The notes beneath the pieces were generated by a model. That model searched no databases. It saw only the letters and a program-made list of their open reading frames with translations, and had not been told where the DNA came from. Below are positions 1 to 6,149 of a stretch of 13,466 nt of DNA, in pieces (within the stretch, counting starts at the first letter, position 1; each line of letters begins with the position of its first letter). A program made the position numbers and the translations under genes. This stretch comes from Cyanobacteriota bacterium (lineage in GTDB: Bacteria > Cyanobacteriota > Cyanobacteriia > SKYG9), in contig JANWZG010000050.1 in assembly GCA_025054735.1 (NCBI GenBank), forward strand, positions 1 through 13,466. The letters run 5' to 3'.

Positions 1-38
1 CTCCTGTAGCTCTGAGCGCTCCTCAAATCAATGGCTAA
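1..38 (+). CDS. psbA: Photosystem II D1 protein, C-terminal end (partial)
   Basis: The window opens inside a reading frame (codons starting at 3, 6, 9 and so on) that translates to (A)PVALSAPQING and stops at TAA 36-38. This matches the C-terminal end of cyanobacterial D1 precursors, which usually finish ...APVALTAPA(I/V)NG. D1 binds the manganese cluster and the primary cofactors of photosystem II in the thylakoid membrane. Its precursor carries a C-terminal extension of about 16 residues, removed by the CtpA protease after the Ala at position 344. Everything visible here therefore lies in the cleaved extension, and none of the mature protein is in the window. An intrinsic terminator follows 24 bp downstream. 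The identification rests on 12 residues, but they are characteristic. Which psbA copy this is cannot be told. Confidence 0.85.
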   Translation, partial: PVALSAPQING

Positions 39-62
39 TTGAGCTGATTCGGTAGTTTGCGT

Positions 63-88
63 AGCGCCTCCTACGGGAGGCGCTTTTT
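63..88 (+). terminator. Rho-independent terminator of psbA
   Basis: A perfect 9-bp stem, AGCGCCTCC (63-71) and GGAGGCGCT (76-84), encloses a TACG loop. It runs into five T residues (84-88). It lies 24 bp after the psbA stop codon, so it should end the psbA transcript. Confidence 0.93.
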
Positions 89-148
89 AGTTTAAATGCC
101 TACTGTTCCTGATTGTTCCTAGAAAAGTTGATGGTTCCTTAAAACTAG

Positions 149-292
149 AAGGCAGTCGTAACCGTTTATTTATCTGCCGTTTCCTATACCCTCTGTGGCA
201 AGTTGGAGCAAGCCTATCGGGATGCAAATCAAGAGGATAATCCAGTGTGGGATGTGGTTGTAGCGGATGGGTTGGCGGATGAAACGTGGTGA
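149..292 (+). pseudogene. MazE-like antitoxin remnant
   Basis: The frame ending at TGA 290-292 reads ...LEQAYRDANQEDNPVWD... and closes with ADGLADETW. This matches the C-terminal part of the small antitoxins that precede MazF/PemK toxins in cyanobacteria. Upstream, the frame contains VTVYLSA (158-178), resembling the usual N-terminal beta-strand. However, it has no ATG and is closed by TAG at 146-148, so the 5' end looks decayed or shifted. The stop codon overlaps the first 14 nt of the toxin reading frame, as expected for a translationally coupled toxin-antitoxin operon. The downstream toxin is also broken. Family assignment is by recognition of the C-terminal motif and by context. The exact 5' limit is uncertain. 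Confidence 0.6.
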
Positions 293-616
293 GATTTATT
301 ACGCCAATTTAGAGTCTGTGCTGGGGGCTGAAACAGGTAAGCGTCTCCGGTATTGATTGTTAGCAATGATGTCAATAACTGGGTATCGACGGTGGTGACA
401 GTGCTGCCGATTACGTCTAACGTTAGCCGGGTGTATCCATTTGAGGTGTTGCTAGAGCCGGAGATAAGTGGGTTGCCCAAACCTTCAAAGGCTCAGGCTC
501 AGTAAATCTGGACGATCGCCAAACAGCAGCTTGAGGATGATGCGTTAGGGTGCTTGTCTGGGGATGTCATGGATTTGGTAGATGCTGCCATCAAGCTCCA
601 TTTGGGGCTGGTCTAG
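279..616 (+). pseudogene. MazF/PemK-family endoribonuclease toxin, degenerate
   Basis: From ATG 279 the frame gives MKRGEIYYANLESVLGAETG, the typical N-terminus of PemK/MazF toxins, which cleave mRNA at specific short sequences. Around 345-347 one base appears to be missing. The expected motif (R)PVLIVSND resumes one frame over at 347, followed by VTVLPITSN and VYPFEVLLEPE, then GLPKPSKAQAQ. A TAA at 503-505 then stands where the family has Gln (family pattern: Q-I-R-T). The frame continues as IWTIAKQQL and ends with AIKLHLGLV before TAG 614-616. Restored, the gene would encode about 112 residues, the usual MazF length. Two independent lesions make it a pseudogene rather than a sequencing slip, although a single-base error at 345 cannot be excluded. 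The antitoxin remnant just upstream is also damaged. Confidence 0.85.
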
Positions 617-963
617 GGTCTGCTATGGTGAGGATTGTAGTCATTCTCAAAATTAGTTGACTGACAAATCTTTTTTAGTTGGATTGAACGATGTGAAAAC
701 CAACACTACCTCTAAACTCTACAATTCTGCTGGATTACGCTGTCGCTAACCCAGCCTACAAGCGAATCGGAGTTTCAAGAGTTTTGTCAGACAACTAAGT
801 CTTACAACTATCCTGTGACTATCCTGTGATTATTCCCTGACGATCAAGGTACAACTGCTCTCTGATCGGTTGGTTTACTCTGCATGTATGATCGCGGCCA
901 GATGCTTGAACTAGGGATTTGGGTGTAGAGTAGGCTAACAATAGCGTCGAGTTAGAGGCAACT
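617..963. other. Gene-free stretch between toxin remnant and solute-binding protein gene
   Basis: No reading frame here resembles a known protein. The only structure seen is a perfect tandem pair of the 11-mer CTATCCTGTGA at 808-818 and 819-829. The promoter of the solute-binding protein gene should lie in the last 150 bp, but no convincing -35/-10 pair is visible. TTGAAC at 906-911 has no well-spaced -10 partner. Confidence 0.5.
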
Positions 964-2727
964 ATGGTAGCGATGCAGCGATGGATGGCAGCAGTGGGGG
1001 CGATCGTGCTTTCCTTAGCGCTAGTGGCTTGTAGCCCTTACCAGTTTCGTGTGCAGAGTGCAGATGTGCCAGAGATCATCATTCCATCGGCTAGTGGCCC
1101 TAGCACCTTTAACCCCGTACTTAACACGTCTTTCTACAGTGTGAATGGGTTCTTGCATCAAGGAATGTTGACAGAAAACGGCCTCACGGCAGAGATTGAA
1201 CCAGCACTAGCGGAATCTTGGCAAATTTCTGAAGATAAGCGCCGGGTGACGTTTACGCTCCGTGAAGGGCTGAAATGGTCAGATGGCCAGCCGTTAACCG
1301 TTGATGATGTGGTGTTTACCTTTCGAGATGTGTACTTAAACCCAAAGATTGAATCGGGTGGTAAGGATATTTTGCGGGTGGGCCTGAAGGGAGAGTTGCC
1401 TACGGTGGCGAAGGTAGGCGATCGCCAGATTGAATTCACCATTCCAGAACCCTTTGCTCCTTTTGTTCGATTTGTGGGGGGAGTGCCTATTCTGCCTGCG
1501 CATGTATTAAAAGATACGATAAACACTACGGATGAAAAGGGAAACCTAGCATTTTTATCTACATGGAGTCTTCAGGCCAATCCTCGTGAGATTGTGGGTG
1601 CGGGTGCCTACGTGATGGAGCGCTACGTCCCAGGGCAGCGGATTATTTTGCGACGCAACCCCTACTACTGGCGCAAAGATCAGCAGGGTAATCCTCAACC
1701 TTACATTGAGCGCATCGTTTGGCAAATTATTGAGTCTAGCGATAGCCAGATTGTGCGGTTTCGCTCAAATGAACTAGACACTGTTGGTGTGCCATCCGAT
1801 GCCTTCCAGTTGGTTAAGCGGGATGAAAAGCGTGGTCGCTACAAGGTCTATAACGGCGGACCAGAACGAACCATGACCTTTGTGTCCTTCAACCTCAATC
1901 GGGCTAGTAATGCTAAGGGCAAGCCATTTGTAGATCCGTTGAAATCTGAGTGGTTCAATACCAAAGAGTTTCGGCAGGCAGTTGCTTATAGCATTGATCG
2001 AGAGCGGATTAAGCAAACTGTATTCCGGGGATTAGCAGAGTTGCAAAATTCCCCTATTTATTTCAAAAGTCCCTACTTTTTGTCCGCAGAGCAGGGAATC
2101 AAAGTGTATAACTATGACCCAGAAAAAGCGAAGGCACTCCTGAAAAAGGCGGGGTTTCGCTACAACAGCAACGGAGAGTTGGAGGATGCTAAAGGCAATC
2201 GTGTGGAGTTCACTATTTTAGTGAAGGCAGAAGAAAAGTCACGGGTGGATATGATGAATCGCATCCGGGCAGATTTGAGCGCGATCGGCATCAAAGCTAA
2301 CCCTCAAGTCATCAGCTTTAACTCGATTTTGGAAAAACTTAAGACCCGCGATTGGGAATGTTACGTGGGTAAGTTTGCGGGTGGCAGTGTAGACCCCCAC
2401 AGTGGTTTTAACATTTGGTATAGCCAAGGTGAAGCGCATCAGTTTAACCAAGGGCAACGCTCTGGTGAACCGCCTATTCAAAATTGGCAAGTGAGCGATT
2501 GGGAAAAGGACATCGATCGCCTAATGATTGCCGCATCTCAAGAATTGGATGAAGCCAAGCGTCGTGCTCTCTATGTGGAATTTCAGCAACTAGTGCAAGA
2601 ACAAGTTCCTTTTATCTACTTGGTGAATGAGTTGAACTTTGAGGCCGTGCGCGATCGCATTCAAAATCTTAAATTCTCGGCCTTAGGGGGTTCCCTGTGG
2701 AACCTGTACGAGCTGAAGGTGAAATAA
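964..2727 (+). CDS. ABC transporter solute-binding lipoprotein, family 5 (peptide type)
   Basis: This 587-residue protein is a periplasmic, membrane-anchored receptor of an ABC importer of the oligopeptide/dipeptide/nickel class (SBP_bac_5). It begins with a lipoprotein signal: a basic residue, a hydrophobic core (9-22), then the lipobox LVAC with the acylated Cys at residue 23. Residues about 81-120 match the family signature, including ALAESWQISEDK, the run TFTLREGLKWSDGQPLT and a following DDVVFTF. Later blocks also fit: RRNPYYWR, EFRQAVAYSIDRE, and a C-terminal RALYVEFQQLVQEQVPFIYL. The length is normal for the family and the frame is intact. An ATG 9 nt downstream (973) could serve as an alternative start and keeps the same signal. 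No permease or ATPase gene of this transporter is adjacent, so the partners must be encoded elsewhere. The ligand cannot be assigned; peptides are most likely by family. Confidence 0.92.
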   Translation: MVAMQRWMAAVGAIVLSLALVACSPYQFRVQSADVPEIIIPSASGPSTFNPVLNTSFYSVNGFLHQGMLTENGLTAEIEPALAESWQISEDKRRVTFTLREGLKWSDGQPLTVDDVVFTFRDVYLNPKIESGGKDILRVGLKGELPTVAKVGDRQIEFTIPEPFAPFVRFVGGVPILPAHVLKDTINTTDEKGNLAFLSTWSLQANPREIVGAGAYVMERYVPGQRIILRRNPYYWRKDQQGNPQPYIERIVWQIIESSDSQIVRFRSNELDTVGVPSDAFQLVKRDEKRGRYKVYNGGPERTMTFVSFNLNRASNAKGKPFVDPLKSEWFNTKEFRQAVAYSIDRERIKQTVFRGLAELQNSPIYFKSPYFLSAEQGIKVYNYDPEKAKALLKKAGFRYNSNGELEDAKGNRVEFTILVKAEEKSRVDMMNRIRADLSAIGIKANPQVISFNSILEKLKTRDWECYVGKFAGGSVDPHSGFNIWYSQGEAHQFNQGQRSGEPPIQNWQVSDWEKDIDRLMIAASQELDEAKRRALYVEFQQLVQEQVPFIYLVNELNFEAVRDRIQNLKFSALGGSLWNLYELKVK

Positions 2728-2809
2728 GCTAGTCATCAGCTATGTCGGCTAGTGGAACTTGATTGCACTATTCATAGTCCAACATCCACTAGTTACTGGA
2801 TCAATAGCT

Positions 2810-3916
2810 ATGAAGAGTCTACAACTATCCCTAGTATCCCTAAAATCGTCTGCTTGTTACTTGTCGTTTATCCAGCGATCGCTGTCTGCTGTGACTGTCA
2901 GCATCATTGCACTGTTAGGCATGGGGTTGCCTTTAATGATGCCATCGCTGCCAGTTCTTGCCGATGATGACGATCGCCGCTCAGCCCATCCTAAAGCCTG
3001 TGAACGAGATTATGTCTTGCCCAATGGCTCCCTAGACCCACACCGGGGTCATTTCAGCCTGGCGATTAACCAGCGTCAAGTAACTCTACCCGAAGTAATT
3101 GCGCGGGTATCAATTATGGCAAAGCGCCCAGACGGTTATCTCAACGAACGGTTTATAGGCGACTTTCGCTACAAAATGAATCAGCGAGCCAAGTTTATTC
3201 GGGGGGTTAACCCAGGCGATCGTGTCATCGTGCGTTTGTTTACAACCCAACAGCAACTCATTGGCTATAGCGCCTTTGAACTGCTACCCGATAATGCGGC
3301 TGTGCACTTGGTGCTATCTAGCAATCCCTTACAAACAAGGGTAGTTCGCACGGTGTATGGCTTTGATGCCAACGAAGATGGGGTTATTGATACCAATCGC
3401 ACTAGTTACAGCTACTTTACCCAAGTCACTGGTGCTAACTGGCAAACCAGTCAGGTTACCTTTTTGAAACAAGTACAGGCTGTCAATGTCTCGATGTTTC
3501 AAATTGCGGGTTTACCCAATGTCAGCCCTATCAGCGCTTGCAGTTGCTCGTTTAGCCGAGGGCGGTTTGCCTTGCTCGATCGCACCCTATTGGTGTTTAG
3601 CCCCGGTCTAGCTCCAGCCCTAGTTTCACTCCCAGGTCAGACAGTGCAAGTTATTACTGTCAGCGATCGTACCCTCTCCATCTATGAAGTCAGTCGCCAA
3701 GTAGTAACCTATCAACAAGTTGGGTTCACGACTGGCACAATGACTGAGTTGATTGGCGTAGTCAGTGGAGATGATGACGATGATGGTCGTCGCCGTCGCC
3801 GTCGTAACTGCAATCAAGGCATTGGCAATGGCCCTGAAGGATGCGACCCTGGTAACTCTCGACCTCGCGGTGGCAGCAACGACGAAGGGGGCCGCCGTCC
3901 TGGTCGCAATCGTTAG
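2810..3916 (+). CDS. Exported Asp/Arg-rich protein of unknown function
   Basis: I do not recognise this 368-residue protein by name. It starts with a long signal peptide: a Lys/Arg-containing n-region, a hydrophobic core (SIIALLGMGLPLMMP) and a probable cut after PVLA, just before an acidic DDDDRR. The mature part has a beta-rich middle. It also has a 12-residue loop at 186-197, DANEDGVIDTNR, which fits an EF-hand calcium loop except for Arg at position 12. Near the C-terminus are five Asp (321-325) followed by six Arg (327-332). The motif CNQGIGNGPEGCDPGNS follows, and the protein ends in a Gly/Arg/Asn-rich tail. The CNQG...GCDPGNS tail recalls other cyanobacterial secreted or surface proteins, but that is from memory. 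The start at 2810 was chosen because the signal peptide begins there; a TTG at 2759 would add 17 residues. Calcium binding or a cell-surface role is inference only. Confidence 0.75.
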   Translation: MKSLQLSLVSLKSSACYLSFIQRSLSAVTVSIIALLGMGLPLMMPSLPVLADDDDRRSAHPKACERDYVLPNGSLDPHRGHFSLAINQRQVTLPEVIARVSIMAKRPDGYLNERFIGDFRYKMNQRAKFIRGVNPGDRVIVRLFTTQQQLIGYSAFELLPDNAAVHLVLSSNPLQTRVVRTVYGFDANEDGVIDTNRTSYSYFTQVTGANWQTSQVTFLKQVQAVNVSMFQIAGLPNVSPISACSCSFSRGRFALLDRTLLVFSPGLAPALVSLPGQTVQVITVSDRTLSIYEVSRQVVTYQQVGFTTGTMTELIGVVSGDDDDDGRRRRRRNCNQGIGNGPEGCDPGNSRPRGGSNDEGGRRPGRNR

Positions 3917-4013
3917 TCCTGTCCCCATTAAGCACGAAAGTATGGTAAGAGATCGATGTACCGTTGTCTGGTGCATTGATTTTTAAGCCACTAGTTGGGA
4001 GGTCAGGAAATTT

Positions 4014-4130
4014 ATGCAAGTTAATGAATTGGGTTTTATTGCTACTCTATTGTTCGTACTTGTTCCAGCAGCGTTTCTCATTATTCTCTATATCCAAACA
4101 GCTAGCCAAAACGCTAACAAAGGCTCCTAG
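4014..4130 (+). CDS. psbM: Photosystem II reaction centre protein M
   Basis: A 38-residue frame reads MQVNELGFIATLLFVLVPAA, continues through FLIILYIQTASQ, and ends NANKGS. This is unmistakably PsbM: the N-terminal MQVNELGFIA, one transmembrane helix (about residues 7-27) and the YIQTAS motif are conserved. PsbM sits at the monomer-monomer interface of the photosystem II dimer in the thylakoid membrane and stabilises the dimer. The length is typical (34-40 residues). A good ribosome site, GGGAGG at 3997-4002 with AGGA at 4005-4008, lies just upstream. The gene starts 97 bp after the Asp/Arg-rich protein gene and probably has its own promoter. It is too short for standard ORF length cut-offs and is easily missed. 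Confidence 0.96.
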   Translation: MQVNELGFIATLLFVLVPAAFLIILYIQTASQNANKGS

Positions 4131-4161
4131 GGGAGTAGGGTAACGTTGACCTTAGGGCTAC

Positions 4162-4197
4162 GGGAACTGTGTCTTCAAGACTGTGGCCACAGTTCCC
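4162..4197. terminator. Inverted repeat between convergent psbM and L,D-transpeptidase gene
   Basis: A perfect 10-bp inverted repeat, GGGAACTGTG (4162-4171) and CACAGTTCCC (4188-4197), lies between the psbM stop (4130) and the convergent L,D-transpeptidase stop (4202). The 16-nt loop contains shorter internal pairings. There is no strong T run on either side. It probably acts as a shared, bidirectional transcription end or an mRNA 3'-end stabiliser. Confidence 0.7.
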
Positions 4198-4201
4198 ATT
4201 G

Positions 4202-4750
4202 TTACGGCAGCACGGTCACGATAGTACCAACTTCGACTTGATCGTAGAGCTCCACAACGTCCTGGTTCAGCATCCGAATACACCCATGGGATACAGCCTG
4301 CCCAATTAGGTTTTCCTCATTGGTTCCGTGAAAACCCAACTGGGTGCGACCATCTGTCCAAATGCCAATCCAGCGCGCCCCTAGAGGATTATCTGGCCCT
4401 GGCGGAATTATCTGCCCAGAGCGAAAGCTCTTAAACACGGGGTTGACTTCTTTAGAAAAGACGCGGTAAGTGCCAATAGGGGTTTCCCACCCTGGTTTGC
4501 CTACGGCAATCGGGTAACTAGCTTGCAAAATACCTCCGCGATATACGTAGACTCGGCGGTACGATCGCCGCACTACTAAATGAGTTGTATTGCCCAGCAT
4601 AGCCCCAATGTGTAGAGTGGGCATAGGGTTACCTGTCTGAATGTTGGCCGCAGTCGTAGACAATTTCTGTTGAGCGCCAACATGCCCAGCAGTACTAAAC
4701 ACCACTACACTAGCAATTGCCAACGATCGCAGTCCCCATGCTGTAGTCAT
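4202..4750 (-). CDS. L,D-transpeptidase (YkuD domain), exported
   Basis: The 182-residue protein has a signal peptide (MTTAWGLRSLAIASVVVFST, probable cut near VGAQ) and a YkuD domain covering most of the rest. The catalytic region is intact: HGT at 141-143 and SHGCIRM at 154-160, with Cys157 as the nucleophile and His155 and Arg159 of the signature. These enzymes act in the periplasm and form 3-3 cross-links in peptidoglycan or attach proteins to it; which reaction this copy performs is not visible. The start at 4750 is supported by the Shine-Dalgarno GGAGGAAAG (complement of 4761-4771) and by the signal peptide. The frame stays open to 4897, but an N-terminal extension would bury the signal. 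It converges on psbM and is divergent from the Xre-like gene, 198 bp away. Confidence 0.92.
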   Translation of the reverse strand: MTTAWGLRSLAIASVVVFSTAGHVGAQQKLSTTAANIQTGNPMPTLHIGAMLGNTTHLVVRRSYRRVYVYRGGILQASYPIAVGKPGWETPIGTYRVFSKEVNPVFKSFRSGQIIPPGPDNPLGARWIGIWTDGRTQLGFHGTNEENLIGQAVSHGCIRMLNQDVVELYDQVEVGTIVTVLP

Positions 4751-4918
4751 GGTTGCTAACTTTCCTCCACTAGGCCAGATCTGCAGGTCATATGGGATTT
4801 GATCCAGAATTTTAACCAGATTTTGCCGGTTGTCACTGGAGATTTTGCCGTTGGGTGCTGGTGGATGACTAGCACACTGCATTCCCCACTGAATCATGGA
4901 GGCTGGTACACTCTAACG

Positions 4919-4948
4919 TATACTTCAATGCATGACAGAGGTGCTGCG
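4919..4948 (+). promoter_or_regulatory. Possible -10 element and ribosome site for the Xre-like gene
   Basis: TATACT (4919-4924) resembles a bacterial -10 box, though no matching -35 is obvious. AGAGG near 4937-4941 is a plausible ribosome site about 7 nt before the chosen ATG at 4949. The ribosome site is the main reason for preferring 4949 over the in-frame ATG at 4928. Confidence 0.35.
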
Positions 4949-5440
4949 ATGACAATGCTGCGTGGTGAGCCGATGCCTTGGCAGACCAATACGAGTGAAT
5001 CTTACGTGCCCATTTTTCATGAGGGGGCGGTTGTAGGGTTTTGTAAGCCAAACTATGCCTCCCGAATTGTAGATAGCCTCAATGAAGACGAGGTGCTCCA
5101 CAAAGCCATGCGGGCAGCCTGTGCTGACTTGCTGCGCCACCAAGGGGGTGACCCCAGTCAACTGAATGGACTAATCAAGAGTTATATCAGCCAAGCTCAA
5201 CGTCCGCGATCGGGTACGCCTGCTATTGCTATGTTATTGCGCGATCGCCAAGACGAGTTGGGGGTTAAAGATGCAGAATTTGTGCAGTTTTGTAACATTA
5301 ATCGCCTATCCCCAGAATGGTTGAAGGACATTTACGCCGGAGAGCCAATTCCTGATCGCTTATTGGGGCCATTGGCAAAAATTCTCGCGATTACGGTTGA
5401 AGAGCTAGTTGACATTCGGGATGGTAAATCTACCCACTGA
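4949..5440 (+). CDS. Small protein with Xre-like helix-turn-helix C-terminal domain
   Basis: The 163-residue product is not a named family to me. The N-terminal half (1-85) contains YVPIFHEGAVVGFCKPN, possibly a short beta-structure, followed by a helical, Ala/Leu-rich stretch. The C-terminal part (about 92-157) fits the Xre/cI helix-turn-helix pattern: LLRDRQDELGV for helix 1, a second helix, then GEPIPDRLLGPLAKILAITV and EELVDI, which closely follow the end of HTH_3 domains. DNA binding is therefore inferred, not proven. The start at 4949 is preferred because of the AGAGG ribosome site; the frame is open back to 4799 and ATGs exist at 4928 and 4955. Its end overlaps the start of the downstream nuclease gene by 20 nt, which argues for co-translation and a shared role. 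Confidence 0.72.
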   Translation: MTMLRGEPMPWQTNTSESYVPIFHEGAVVGFCKPNYASRIVDSLNEDEVLHKAMRAACADLLRHQGGDPSQLNGLIKSYISQAQRPRSGTPAIAMLLRDRQDELGVKDAEFVQFCNINRLSPEWLKDIYAGEPIPDRLLGPLAKILAITVEELVDIRDGKSTH

Positions 5441-6149
5441 CCATCAGCTCTCAGATGATCCAGCAGCCTCTAAACTACCTCGCTATGCAGCTAACGTAGT
5501 CCGTCAGCAAGGTAGACAGTGGATTGTACGGAACAATGGCGATCGCTTGCCTAGTGTCACCACTATCTTGAATGCTACGCGCTCGGTTGACCAGCTAGAG
5601 GCATTAGTCGCATGGCGACAGCGGGTAGGAGCCGCAGCAGCCGCCCAAATTGCCAGCACAGCTAGTCGGCGAGGTATTGGTACCCATCGTCAGATTCAGC
5701 ACTTTCTAGAAGGCCAGCCAGTAGATTGTCCGCCGACGGTAAAGCCCTACTGGGATAGTTTTTTGCCCCTACTCCAGACCTTGCAACCAGTGCGCCTAGT
5801 CGAGGGCTATGTCTTTCACGATGACTTACATTACGCAGGTCAGGTCGATTGCATCGCTACCTACCAGGGGATCCCCTGTGTGTGCGAATGGAAAACCGCC
5901 GATCGCCCCAAGGGTTCAATCGATCGTCTCTACGACTATCCATTGCAGTTAGCTGCTTACTGTGGGGCTGTCAACGCTACCTATGCTGAGTACAACTTAA
6001 ATATTACCCATGCCTTGCTGGTAGTCGGCATTCCCCATCAGCCTGCGGAGGTCTTTTGGTTTCCACCTGCACAGTTAGCCCCTTACTGGCAGCAATGGCA
6101 CCAACGGCTCGATATGTACCATCGCCTACAATCACCGATAACTTTGTAG
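5421..6149 (+). CDS. PD-(D/E)XK superfamily (RecB/MGME1-like) nuclease
   Basis: This 242-residue protein carries the ordered motifs of RecB-type PD-(D/E)XK nucleases: RRGIGTHRQIQHFL (conserved His89), VEGYVFH (Glu128), AGQVDC (Asp143), CEWKT (Glu156 and Lys158), and YPLQLAAY (Gln176 and Tyr180, the QxxxY motif). The order and spacing recall mitochondrial genome maintenance exonuclease 1-like proteins. It should be a metal-dependent, probably single-strand-active DNA exonuclease; the substrate is not shown. The ATG at 5421 lies inside the preceding gene, with a 20-nt overlap and no strong ribosome site, so translation is probably coupled. A TTG at 5409 is possible but less likely. At its 3' end the gene overlaps the convergent recF by 18 nt (6132-6149). 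All catalytic residues are present and the frame is intact. Confidence 0.83.
   Translation: MVNLPTDHQLSDDPAASKLPRYAANVVRQQGRQWIVRNNGDRLPSVTTILNATRSVDQLEALVAWRQRVGAAAAAQIASTASRRGIGTHRQIQHFLEGQPVDCPPTVKPYWDSFLPLLQTLQPVRLVEGYVFHDDLHYAGQVDCIATYQGIPCVCEWKTADRPKGSIDRLYDYPLQLAAYCGAVNATYAEYNLNITHALLVVGIPHQPAEVFWFPPAQLAPYWQQWHQRLDMYHRLQSPITL

Noticed and set aside
229..480. Minus-strand open frame of 83 codons
   Set aside because: It runs antisense to the MazF remnant, whose plus-strand translation is clearly homologous to toxins. The minus frame shows no family features.
3626..4019. Overlapping frames on both strands across the Asp/Arg-rich gene end
   Set aside because: They arise from the repetitive GAT/CGT codons of the plus-strand gene. 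Their products are low-complexity and extend over psbM control sequence.
4799..4948. Longer start for the Xre-like protein and for the opposing transpeptidase
   Set aside because: Both longer starts would make the genes overlap head to head. Ribosome sites and a signal peptide support 4949 and 4750 instead.
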